The notes below the pieces were generated by a model. It was given only the letters and a program-made list of their open reading frames with translations, ran no database searches and was not told the DNA's origin. Shown here one piece after another: positions 34,792-42,359 of a stretch of 47,061 nucleotides of DNA (its first letter is position 1; each line of letters starts with the position of its first letter). A program made the translations under genes and the position numbers. This DNA comes from Bacillus sp. ZZV12-4809 (GTDB lineage Bacteria > Bacillota > Bacilli > Bacillales > Cytobacillaceae): positions 1 to 47,061 of the forward strand of contig NZ_VCRN01000035.1 of assembly GCF_009849585.1 (NCBI RefSeq), read 5' to 3'.

Positions 34792-35731
34792 AGAGCATCC
34801 CTCCTGTCCATAATAAAAGCAAGAATAAGAAAACCGTCTTGTTCATGATCGAGATGCTTTTTAAAATATGTTCCTTTTCAAGCAGTACCTTTGGCTTTCC
34901 CATCGTTGCACGGTTTGAAATTAATCCCTTATAGAAGTTGATTCCTCCCAGCTGGACCCCCATAAGGGCTGCAATAGCAGCTTCGCCCCAGCCGCTATTC
35001 GGGCTTGGATGCTTCGGCGCATCCCTTAAAAGGATTCCCCAGGCTTCCTCATATGTAGAATGCTCCGGCTTTTGGGTGAGCATGATGCAAACGGAAGTCA
35101 GCCGGCTCGGGATCCAGTTCGCGATATCATCCACCTTGGCGGATGCCCATCCAAAATCTAAATATCTATCATTTGTATGGCCCACCATCGAGTCACATGT
35201 ATTAATGGCCCTGTAAATAAGAGCAAGCGGAGCACCGCCGATGAGTGCCCAAAATAATGGAGCTGTAATGCCATCGCTCGTGTTTTCTGCCACAGTCTCC
35301 ACGGCAGCCCGGACAATGCCGGGTTCATCTAGTCGTTCAGTATCCCTGCCGACAATGTATGAAAGCTTCACTCTTGCTTCTTCCATATCTCCTTTTGCCA
35401 GAGGCACATAGACCTCCAGAGCTGCCTCTTTTAAACTTCTTTGTGCAATGGCTGTGAAGATAAGGATCCCCTCTGCCAGAATGCCGGCAGCCGGATGAAT
35501 TTTATAGAAGAGCGATATGATTAAATAAGTTATTCCTCCTGCAGCCAGCAGGACTATAGATAGCATGAGGATCCCCTTTAATTTTTTAAAACGGCCTTTA
35601 TTCAGAGCTTGTTCAAGTTTATGTATCAGGGCTCCCATCCACCTGACTGGATGCGGCCAGCTGGGCGGGTCCCCTATCAGCTTATCTATGATACAGGCAA
35701 AGGTTAGAGCCATCAGGTGATTTATAATCAT
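34766..35731 (-). CDS. cbiB: adenosylcobinamide-phosphate synthase CbiB
   Basis: 321 residues, polytopic membrane protein. DKLIGDPPSWPHPVRWMG at the N terminus, AVETVAENTSDGITAPLFW and RAINTCDSMVGHTNDRY are characteristic of CbiB/CobD. It joins cobyric acid with aminopropanol phosphate to give adenosylcobinamide phosphate. Together with CbiZ upstream it forms a remodelling route. Overlaps the upstream gene by 4 bases (ATGA). Confidence 0.96.
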   Translation of the reverse strand: MIINHLMALTFACIIDKLIGDPPSWPHPVRWMGALIHKLEQALNKGRFKKLKGILMLSIVLLAAGGITYLIISLFYKIHPAAGILAEGILIFTAIAQRSLKEAALEVYVPLAKGDMEEARVKLSYIVGRDTERLDEPGIVRAAVETVAENTSDGITAPLFWALIGGAPLALIYRAINTCDSMVGHTNDRYLDFGWASAKVDDIANWIPSRLTSVCIMLTQKPEHSTYEEAWGILLRDAPKHPSPNSGWGEAAIAALMGVQLGGINFYKGLISNRATMGKPKVLLEKEHILKSISIMNKTVFLFLLLLWTGGMLFDLAFTRI

Positions 35732-37200
35732 CTCTTTATCCTGCTTTGTGATTTTTTGATCGCCTCAACTGTACATTCGTAGACACCCTTGCCAATTAAT
35801 TTGCCAAGCGGTGTAATGGTACCCGCATAATCCAGATTTTCCCCCTGCTGTGTGGCCGCAATCAAAATACTGTCTGTCGAAGTTCCAGTCGCTATCGTCC
35901 CTGTGACACCATCTTTAACTTTCTGATCATGTAGTGCACGGGTTTTTGCCTCAGTTGCAGTCATAATAGACTGGATGAAGGCTTCCTCAGTCAGATGGCC
36001 ATTAACGAAAATCCATGTATTGATAGTACCCGGAATCAGATGATAAGAATGCTCTTCGCTTTTTGAGGCATCCACAGCATTGCCGACACCTGCTGTCACT
36101 ACCACATACACAGAGAATGCCTCTTCTTCATAAAATTTGCTGAAGTAATCCTCAATATATACGGCAGTCATCATCCCCACAGTTTCTCCTGGTTCAAAGC
36201 CAATCCCCCGGACAAATTCCGCCATTTCTGCCCGATGATCACTGCAGTCATAATTCTTGCTCACATGCCGGTTAAGAAAAATCCGATGCCAGCCAGTGCC
36301 TGAACCGGTTACACCTGAAGACATGGTTTTAAGCGGAAATGGCGAGCGAAGAACAAGTAAGTCTTCCCTTACTTCCAGGCTGGCCGGATCGATTCGTTTC
36401 TCCAATTGGCTTTCTGCCTGTGAGCGTTCAGGCACCAGCACCATCTGAGGAGCCGCCACTCTTGGATGCGGAAGCTTCTCAATCTTCGTCCTGTAAACCT
36501 CCCGTATCCGCCCTTCTTTTAAAACCTCATTCGGAACATGGTTAATATTGATTTCACCATTCTCAAGCAGCAATAAGCGATCACAGTAAAGTCCGGCCAA
36601 ATTCAAATCATGAAAGATGGAAATGACCGTCAATCCGCAGTCTTTTGACCAGACAGAAAGAAGATCAAGCAGCTCTTTTTGATAAGATAAGTCCAAATGG
36701 TTCGTCGGCTCATCCAGCAATAATATTTCCGGCTCCTGGGCAAGGGCCTGCGCTAAAAACACCCTCTGCCTTTCACCGCCGGATAATTGCTGAATATTAT
36801 CATCCTGAAATCGGGAGATGCCTGTCTGCTCCATAACCCGGCAAACCGCTTCTTCATCTTTACCGGTCCAGCTCTGGAACCAGCCTTTTTGATGGGCATA
36901 CCGGCCAAGGGAAACAGTTTCCTTTACAGTATAGGAAAAGGCCTGAGAGGAATGCTGGGGCAAAACGGCAACGATTTTCGCCAGCTCTTTCGGTGTATAT
37001 TCTGAAAGGTTTTTACCTTTGATTAAAATATCACCTGATGTATTGGGCAGAACGCCGCTCAGCATCTTCAGAATCGTCGTTTTTCCGCTTCCATTTGGCC
37101 CCAAGATCCCGAAAAGCTCTCCTTTTTCCACTTCAAAGCTGATATTTTTTACAACCGGAGCACCGGCATACCCGCCAGTGATCTGCTCGACTCTTAGCAT
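35728..37200 (-). CDS. fusion of corrinoid ABC-transporter ATPase (BtuD) and adenosylcobinamide amidohydrolase (CbiZ)
   Basis: 490 residues, two enzymes in one chain. Residues 1 to about 250 are a FecE/BtuD ATPase: Walker A GPNGSGKTT (34-42), signature LSGGE (139-143), Walker B ILLLDEP (159-165). From about 275 to the end comes a CbiZ domain (LLVLRSPFPLKTMSSGV, TAGVGNAVDAS, TDSILIAATQQG). CbiZ hydrolyses the amide linking aminopropanol to the corrin, giving cobyric acid. The fusion couples import to hydrolysis at the membrane. Stands 48 bases behind btuC. Confidence 0.93.
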   Translation of the reverse strand: MLRVEQITGGYAGAPVVKNISFEVEKGELFGILGPNGSGKTTILKMLSGVLPNTSGDILIKGKNLSEYTPKELAKIVAVLPQHSSQAFSYTVKETVSLGRYAHQKGWFQSWTGKDEEAVCRVMEQTGISRFQDDNIQQLSGGERQRVFLAQALAQEPEILLLDEPTNHLDLSYQKELLDLLSVWSKDCGLTVISIFHDLNLAGLYCDRLLLLENGEININHVPNEVLKEGRIREVYRTKIEKLPHPRVAAPQMVLVPERSQAESQLEKRIDPASLEVREDLLVLRSPFPLKTMSSGVTGSGTGWHRIFLNRHVSKNYDCSDHRAEMAEFVRGIGFEPGETVGMMTAVYIEDYFSKFYEEEAFSVYVVVTAGVGNAVDASKSEEHSYHLIPGTINTWIFVNGHLTEEAFIQSIMTATEAKTRALHDQKVKDGVTGTIATGTSTDSILIAATQQGENLDYAGTITPLGKLIGKGVYECTVEAIKKSQSRIKR

Positions 37201-37222
37201 GATTCATCACTACTTTCTGAAT

Positions 37223-37239
37223 AGAAAAGCGCAAGCGCC
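37223..37239. repeat. short intergenic motif, copy 2
   Basis: AGAAAAGCGCAAGCGCC in the 48-base gap between btuC and the btuD-cbiZ fusion; matches the motif at 10629-10645 in 15 of 17 positions. Confidence 0.45.
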
Positions 37240-37248
37240 CTTATGTGC

Positions 37249-38301
37249 TTAAATTTTATTCTTTCTTTTCATTAAAATAACCCCAAAAGCAGGCGCACCG
37301 ATTAAGGCTGTAATCACACCGATTGGAAGCTCGGAAGGAGCAATGATTGTCCGCGAAACCAGATCGGCTATAATAAGGAATCCTGATCCCATCAGAATGG
37401 ATAGCGGCAATAGATGCCTATGATCCGGACCCCACAGCATCCGGGTCAGATGAGGGATCACCAGTCCGACAAACCCTATCGTTCCAGACACCGCAACAGC
37501 CGCACCCGTTAAGATGGAGCCTGCTATCAGGACCATCATCTTTCTCTTTTGAACGTCCACCCCTATATGCCGGGCCTTTTCCTCTCCGAAGCTCATCGCA
37601 TTCAGCTCTTTGCTGTTAACCAGCAATAGAACCGCGCCTATCACAAAAAACGGAAGGATAATGTTAATATACGCCCACCCCCTCATGGATACACTGCCAA
37701 GAAGCCAGCCAATAATCTGTCTAAGCTCCTCACCTGTCAGTGCAATCATTAGAGAGATAAGGGCGCCTAGAAAAGAACTGAAGATGATGCCTGTTAAAAT
37801 AATCGTTTCCACTTTCATGGATCTTTCAATACTTCTCGCAAAAAGCAAAACAGCAAAGATCGTTAAAAAGGAGAAAAATATGCTGAATAACGGCAGTGTA
37901 AAGATTCCTGCCAGCGGAATAGATAGACCAAAGAACAAGGTTAAAACTGCACCGAGCGAAGCCCCGGAAGATACCCCAATTGTATAGGGATCTGCCAGGG
38001 GATTCCTTAATAAACCTTGAAAGGCGGCTCCCGCAATTGCAAGAGACGCCCCAACCAAGCCTGCCAGCAGTACACGCGGAAGTCTTATGTTCATAATAAT
38101 ATTTGCATGCATGATATCTGTTTTTCCCAATGAGACAAAGGGAAAAATCTCAGCGCTTATTACTTTGATGATGGTCAGGGGATGAATGGACACTGTTCCG
38201 ATTGAAATTCCCATCAGCATGGCACAAAGCAGGAAAGCTGCTGCTGTTGTATAAGCCAGTAATTTATTATTTAAATACGTCCGGATAGATTGCTTTTGCA
38301 A
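37249..38301 (-). CDS. btuC: corrinoid ABC transporter permease (BtuC/FecCD family)
   Basis: 350 residues with about ten membrane helices. FecCD family motifs include RLPRVLLAGLVGASLAIAGAAFQGLLRNPLADPYTIGVSSGA and the ATPase-coupling GTIGFVGLVIPHLTRMLWG. It forms the channel for corrinoids passed on by BtuF. I prefer a TTG start at 38301, 9 bases after AAGGAG, over the ATG at 38319; both overlap the end of btuF. Confidence 0.93.
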   Translation of the reverse strand: MQKQSIRTYLNNKLLAYTTAAAFLLCAMLMGISIGTVSIHPLTIIKVISAEIFPFVSLGKTDIMHANIIMNIRLPRVLLAGLVGASLAIAGAAFQGLLRNPLADPYTIGVSSGASLGAVLTLFFGLSIPLAGIFTLPLFSIFFSFLTIFAVLLFARSIERSMKVETIILTGIIFSSFLGALISLMIALTGEELRQIIGWLLGSVSMRGWAYINIILPFFVIGAVLLLVNSKELNAMSFGEEKARHIGVDVQKRKMMVLIAGSILTGAAVAVSGTIGFVGLVIPHLTRMLWGPDHRHLLPLSILMGSGFLIIADLVSRTIIAPSELPIGVITALIGAPAFGVILMKRKNKI

Positions 38302-39226
38302 GTTCCTCGACTCCTTCAATTATACGAGGGCCAGAGCGGGTCACCATATCGGAATCAACAGCGGCAACCTGCTTGTTCTTCACTGCGGTAATATCCTGCC
38401 AGCCATCCCGACTTAAGACATTGCCGACAGAGTCTTCAGTGTAAAAGCCATGTGTGGTGACGATTACATCCGGATTCCGCTCGATAATTGCTTCCGAATC
38501 CATCTTCGGCCATCCTTCTTCCGATATGATATTTTCTGCGTTGATGGCACTTAGCATTTCATCCATAAAGGTGTTCTTGCCGGCTGCATAGATTTCAGGA
38601 GCAGGTGAAACTTCAACCATTACCGATTTGCGGTCTTCTTCTTTTATCGCTTGTGCTTTTGTTTTGATTTCCTCAAGCTTGCTCTTCATGTCGGAAACAA
38701 GCTGGTCGGCTTTTTCTTTCGCTCCCGCTGCAGTCCCAATCATTTCAATGGATTCATATACCTCATCAAAGTTCTTCGCGTCATTGACAATAAGGACAGG
38801 CACACCCGCATCCTTTAATTGCTGAAGACCGGCTTCCGAACTTTGTGCGGTTGAAGCATGGGCAAGGACAAGGTCAGGATTCAAAGAGATCACTTTCTCT
38901 ACATTAAATTCCAGACCTCCAACCTTTTCCTTTTTCTCAGCTTCTGGCGGGTAGTTATCAAAATCAGAGACCCCCACCACTTCTTCTCCAAATCCTAATT
39001 CGAATGCTATTTCGGTATTGCTTGGAATAACAGAAACAATTCTTTCAGGCTTAGTTTCAATAACCACTTCATTATCAAGCGCGTCATTTATTGTTACAGG
39101 ATAAGCACCTTTCTGGCCTTCCTCAACCTTTTTCTCTTCTTTAGGCTGTTCGGCACTCTCGCCGCAGCCTGCAAGCACTCCTGCCGCGAGCAGCATCGTT
39201 ACTAAAAATGCATAAAACTTCTTCAT
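38267..39226 (-). CDS. btuF: corrinoid-binding lipoprotein (BtuF family)
   Basis: 319 residues. Lipoprotein signal with lipobox LAGC (cysteine 20), then the class III periplasmic-binding fold typical of BtuF/FhuD: ERIVSVIPSNTEIAFELGFGEEVVGVSDFDNYPPEA near the N terminus. Captures cobalamin or cobinamide outside the membrane. First gene of the operon, behind the cobalamin riboswitch. AGGAGG is about 10 bases from the ATG at 39226; an 18-codon extension would run into the leader. Confidence 0.93.
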   Translation of the reverse strand: MKKFYAFLVTMLLAAGVLAGCGESAEQPKEEKKVEEGQKGAYPVTINDALDNEVVIETKPERIVSVIPSNTEIAFELGFGEEVVGVSDFDNYPPEAEKKEKVGGLEFNVEKVISLNPDLVLAHASTAQSSEAGLQQLKDAGVPVLIVNDAKNFDEVYESIEMIGTAAGAKEKADQLVSDMKSKLEEIKTKAQAIKEEDRKSVMVEVSPAPEIYAAGKNTFMDEMLSAINAENIISEEGWPKMDSEAIIERNPDVIVTTHGFYTEDSVGNVLSRDGWQDITAVKNKQVAAVDSDMVTRSGPRIIEGVEELAKAIYPDVFK

Positions 39227-39261
39227 ACTCAGCAATCCTCCTAGAACTATCGACAAAATTC

Positions 39262-39282
39262 GGGTGGTGCCTGTCACCACCT
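39262..39282. other. small hairpin between riboswitch terminator and btuF
   Basis: GGTGGTG (39263-39269) pairs with CACCACC (39275-39281) around a 5-base loop. It lies after the terminator T-run and before the btuF ribosome binding site and is followed by ATTTTGTCGA on the minus strand. Confidence 0.5.
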
Positions 39283-39283
39283 G

Positions 39284-39324
39284 TAAAAATAAAAAAACAT
39301 CCCCTCGAACGGCAAGGAGATGTT
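39284..39324 (-). terminator. riboswitch-controlled intrinsic terminator
   Basis: Minus strand AACATCTCCT pairs with AGGGGATGTT (10 bp, one G-U) across a 9-base loop and runs into TTTTTTTATTTTT. It lies 75 bases after the riboswitch core and before btuF, so it is the probable expression platform. Confidence 0.85.
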
Positions 39325-39399
39325 GGCATGGTCATTTACAAGAAATGCAGAATAGATGGCCGGACCAAACACCTCCCTATCCTCGTAGGTTAATGGGTG

Positions 39400-39592
39400 C
39401 TTAAGAATCAGGCAGGTCTCCTGGCTCATGGTCATTGCATTTTCTGCTCCTTCCCATACATTCATGTACAGTGGATTTTGCAGACTGCTTCCATTTACAG
39501 TGGCGGGACCGCGCTGGAATTTCACCAGCTTCCCTATTAAGTCTTCAAAAGAGCCTGCTTTAAAGCCCTTTTGAGAAGACACCTGTTCTATT
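39400..39592 (-). ncRNA. cobalamin riboswitch
   Basis: The minus strand contains the conserved cobalamin riboswitch core: a B12-box AGCCAGGAGACCTGCCTG (about 39409-39426), preceded by GGGAAGCTGGTGAAATTCCAGC and GCGGTCCCGCCACTGT (39487-39534). Binding of adenosylcobalamin is expected to favour the terminator at 39284-39324 and to shut the 13-gene uptake/salvage operon. The outer boundaries are approximate. Confidence 0.95.
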
Positions 39593-39616
39593 GCGATATA
39601 AAATTTTCTATTTCCG

Positions 39617-39646
39617 ATTATACACCATCCCGCAGGAAAAGTAACA
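39617..39646 (-). promoter_or_regulatory. probable promoter of the cobalamin operon
   Basis: Minus strand has an extended TATAAT (39617-39622) preceded by TGGTG; the -35 region TTACTT (16-base spacing) is weak. Position 25 bases before the riboswitch supports it. Confidence 0.5.
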
Positions 39647-39680
39647 GAAAATTGCTGAAGCTTGTAAAAAAGTTCAGAGT

Positions 39681-40457
39681 CTAACGCGAGTAGATTTTCC
39701 ATTCCCTCGTTTTCTTATCGAATACAATCTTTGCTTCACATGGTTCTTTCACTAAGGCTACATACTCATCATACATATCATCCATATTGGCAAAATCACC
39801 AATTATCCAAATCGGAATTTCAATCCGGACCCGATTCTGTTCAATATCCTTAATGGAAAGGACAGCTCCTTCTTTCATAAGGGGCTTTAATGAAAGCAGC
39901 ACGTCTCTCGTGATAGGAGGATACGTCTTTTTCTTTTTAATGCCAAGGAGTGTTTTTTCTACCTTCATCTGTCCCATTTTACCGGGAACCACTTCTCCAA
40001 GCATACGGTAAAAATCGTTCAAATCGCGATAATATGTGCGGTTAAACCAGCCATCCTCATGGGCAAGGTACACATACCGGTTACTCAGATAATTGTAAAA
40101 AGGCGGCTTAAGATGCTCTTTGATATGACTGAGATAAAGAAGCTCCGCAATGGCCTGGCCGGGAAGCTCATTCACTGCTTCCTCTTCCTCGAAGTCGATC
40201 CAGCAAAAATCGCCATAGCCGTATACATCATCCTCTACCAGCCTGCCCAGCTTGTCCCTTGACACATAATCGAACATCGTATGGCTATTAAAGTCCCCAT
40301 CTTCATAACGGTGCTTTAACAGCAGCAAATTATTAATAGAATCTGCAAGTGACTGGGCAAACTCTGCAAACTCAATTCCATAGGTCATCACATACTGATC
40401 CTTTTCATTAAGGTGGATGTAGATGAGATCACGAATAGTTTGATTCCTTCTTTTCAA
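39681..40457 (-). CDS. conserved-looking protein of unknown function
   Basis: 258 residues; I do not recognise a family with a known role. It is acidic and rich in tyrosine and aromatic residues (YVYLAHEDGWFNRTYYRDLNDFYRM), with no signal peptide or membrane helix, hence probably cytoplasmic. The last third holds a KKKK patch and a beta-rich end (VRIEIPIWIIGDF, EAKIVFDKKTREWKIYSR). The start is a TTG at 40457, supported by GGAGG 8 bases upstream; an ATG 9 codons earlier is not. It ends just upstream of the cobalamin leader and is not part of that operon. A structured element lies about 70 bases before the start. Confidence 0.75.
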   Translation of the reverse strand: MKRRNQTIRDLIYIHLNEKDQYVMTYGIEFAEFAQSLADSINNLLLLKHRYEDGDFNSHTMFDYVSRDKLGRLVEDDVYGYGDFCWIDFEEEEAVNELPGQAIAELLYLSHIKEHLKPPFYNYLSNRYVYLAHEDGWFNRTYYRDLNDFYRMLGEVVPGKMGQMKVEKTLLGIKKKKTYPPITRDVLLSLKPLMKEGAVLSIKDIEQNRVRIEIPIWIIGDFANMDDMYDEYVALVKEPCEAKIVFDKKTREWKIYSR

Positions 40458-40846
40458 TGACGAAACCTCCGAGCCGTTACGCAAAGTAGTATTTTCATAG
40501 CCTTAATTGAATTAATCGGGCCTTACGGGCAGATTGACCCCGCATATCCTCCTTGATTCTTCACAATCTTGAAGCAGGGATCTTATTGCCCGTTAGACTG
40601 CGATAAAAAGACAGCTTCCTTATTGAAACTTTCTGCCAAACTTCCAGTATTTTATTCTCTTATTGTAGCAAAAATATCTGAAAATATCTTTGCAATGCGA
40701 AAAAATTTTTACCGTTATTTTGAAAATGCAGGAAACCATCCCATTGATTTTTTCGTCTAACCAATGAAATCACTTTCTCCATTGTAAGGTTAATTTTTCT
40801 CTGATAGGATAAAAATGTAAATGATAAAGGAACCAGGTGTGTAAAA
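40458..40846. other. divergent intergenic region with a structured element
   Basis: About 390 bases between the unknown protein and rodA, read in opposite directions. No credible gene. It holds the nested inverted repeats at 40525-40593 and an AT-rich stretch before rodA that should contain its promoter; GATAGGATAAAAAT near 40802 is a candidate region, not a clear one. Confidence 0.5.
40525..40593 (-). ncRNA. unassigned structured RNA or leader element
   Basis: ACGGGCA (40525-40531) pairs with TGCCCGT (40587-40593). Inside, separated by six-to-seven-base internal loops, CCCCGC (40538-40543) faces GCAGGG (40574-40579). On the minus strand the inner stem is fully paired with one G-U, on the plus strand it has a C-A clash, so the minus strand is the likely RNA. 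A further GATT/AATC hairpin and a GGAGG in the apical part follow. No known Rfam class recognised. Confidence 0.4.
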
Positions 40847-42031
40847 ATGAAACAGAATAATAGATTCTCAGACCGATTCGATTGGACATTATGTTTTCTT
40901 CTGCTGCTATTTTTTCTTATCAGCTGCATTGCGATTTACAGCGGACAATCCTCCAATCAATATGAAGGGAATTTTGTCATCTCTCAAATTAAAAATTACA
41001 TTGTTGGAGCGGTCATTGTAGGGATTGTCATGTATTTTGACGGCGAACAGATCCGGAGACTCACATGGCTGCTGTACGGTTTCGGCATCCTATTGCTTGT
41101 CGGGCTATTCATTGCACCGGAAAGCATCGCACCTGTGCGCAAAGGTGCCAAGCTGTGGTATATCATCCCTGGCCTCGGTTCGGTGCAGCCTTCAGAGTTT
41201 GTTAAGGTATTCCTTATCATTGCCCTCAGCAAAGTTATTGCTGACCACCATCTGAAGTATCAGGCGAAGACCGCAGGCACGGACTTTTTTCTCCTCATCA
41301 AACTGGGGGCGGCCACATTGCCTCCATTAGGATTGATTATTATCGAAGACCTGGGCACTGCTCTTGTCCTTATCGCGATATTAGCAGGGATCATCCTGGT
41401 ATCCGGCATCACCTGGAAAATCCTTGTGCCTATTTATGGAATCCTCGGAGCTCTTGCAGGAACAGTTCTATATCTGGTAATCATAGCACCGGAGATTTTA
41501 GAGAAGTACCTCGGGATCGACCCCTATCAGTTCAGCAGGATTTATTCCTGGCTTGACCCGGTCAATCACAAGCAGGGGGCCGGAATGCAGCTGTATAATT
41601 CCATGCTCGCCATCGGCTCGGGATTAATTTCAGGTAAAGGCTTTACCGATAGACAGGTATATGTGCCAGATGCCCACACTGATTTTATTTTTAGCGTCAT
41701 TGGCGAGGAGTACGGCTTCTTCGGCGCCAGTGTGGTAATCAGCCTTTTCTTTCTGCTTATCTATCACTTAACGAAAACCGGCCTTGAAACGACTGACCCT
41801 TTTAATACCTATATTTGCGTCGGGGTAATCAGTATGATCACCTTCCACGTATTTCAAAATATCGGAATGACCATTCAGGTCCTGCCAATCACCGGCATTC
41901 CGCTGCCTTTTATCAGCTACGGCGGAAGCTCGCTTATGGGAAATATGATGGCGATGGGACTGATATTCAGCATTCGCTACCATCACAGAAACTATATGTT
42001 TTCAACTGACTCAAATTATGTTGCAAAATAA
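40847..42031 (+). CDS. rodA: SEDS peptidoglycan polymerase, RodA/FtsW family
   Basis: 394 residues, about ten membrane helices. APESIAPVRKGAKLWYIIPGLGSVQPSEF matches RodA more than FtsW or SpoVE; the large extracellular loop and the C-terminal PITGIPLPFISYGGSSLMGNMMAMG are diagnostic. The catalytic-site aspartate region WLDPVNHKQGAGMQLYNSMLAIGSGG-like sequence is present. It polymerises lipid II together with a class B penicillin-binding protein during elongation. Bacilli often have more than one RodA-like gene, so the exact role is not certain. Confidence 0.9.
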   Translation: MKQNNRFSDRFDWTLCFLLLLFFLISCIAIYSGQSSNQYEGNFVISQIKNYIVGAVIVGIVMYFDGEQIRRLTWLLYGFGILLLVGLFIAPESIAPVRKGAKLWYIIPGLGSVQPSEFVKVFLIIALSKVIADHHLKYQAKTAGTDFFLLIKLGAATLPPLGLIIIEDLGTALVLIAILAGIILVSGITWKILVPIYGILGALAGTVLYLVIIAPEILEKYLGIDPYQFSRIYSWLDPVNHKQGAGMQLYNSMLAIGSGLISGKGFTDRQVYVPDAHTDFIFSVIGEEYGFFGASVVISLFFLLIYHLTKTGLETTDPFNTYICVGVISMITFHVFQNIGMTIQVLPITGIPLPFISYGGSSLMGNMMAMGLIFSIRYHHRNYMFSTDSNYVAK

Positions 42032-42048
42032 TACCAGGCGCGTATAAT
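42021..42048 (+). promoter_or_regulatory. sigma-A promoter of the argS leader
   Basis: TTGCAA (42021-42026), 16-base spacer, TATAAT (42043-42048). It overlaps the end of rodA and lies directly before the T-box leader. Confidence 0.65.
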
Positions 42049-42061
42049 AACAGTAATATAT

Positions 42062-42346
42062 TTAGTGTCTATGATGAAGAGAGTAGCAATGGGCTCTTTC
42101 CTAATAGCGAGACAGGGGCGGTGCAAGCCTGTCGGAAACCCTTTTTGTGAAGCGCACTTCGGAGATGCATAGCTGAAAGAAAAGTAGGCTGTGCCGGGTT
42201 AGGAGTCCCGTTATAAAACCCCTAAAGGAATGCTTTCAAAACTAATGAAGCGTCCTTTCGCAAGAGGTCCTTTGGACAATCAGAGTGGTACCGCGGGAAT
42301 TTCAGCTCGTCTCTATTTTATATAGAGGCGGGCTTTTTTATTTTTT
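42062..42346 (+). ncRNA. T-box leader of argS with CGC (arginine) specifier
   Basis: The T-box sequence CAGAGTGGTACCGCGG is at 42281-42296. Stem I has the AGTA side at about 42073-42079, a GACAGG/CCTGTC distal stem with GGTGCAAG loop, and on the 3' side GAAG-CGC-ACTTC; the arginine codon CGC (42153-42155) follows the GAA of the loop E motif and is read as the specifier. The leader ends in a strong terminator before argS. Uncharged tRNA-Arg should stop termination and raise ArgS. The acceptor-pairing bases are TGGT, which would pair best with discriminator A. Confidence 0.92.
42304..42346 (+). terminator. T-box terminator
   Basis: GCTCGTCTCTA/TAGAGGCGGGC, 11-bp stem with two G-U pairs, followed by TTTTTTATTTTTT. 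It is mutually exclusive with the T-box antiterminator. Confidence 0.9.
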
Positions 42347-42359
42347 AGGAGGTGTTTAA

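Noticed and set aside
39274..39702. 142-residue minus-strand ORF upstream of btuF
   Set aside because: It runs through the cobalamin riboswitch, its B12 box and the terminator and has no ribosome binding site; it is a chance reading of structured RNA.
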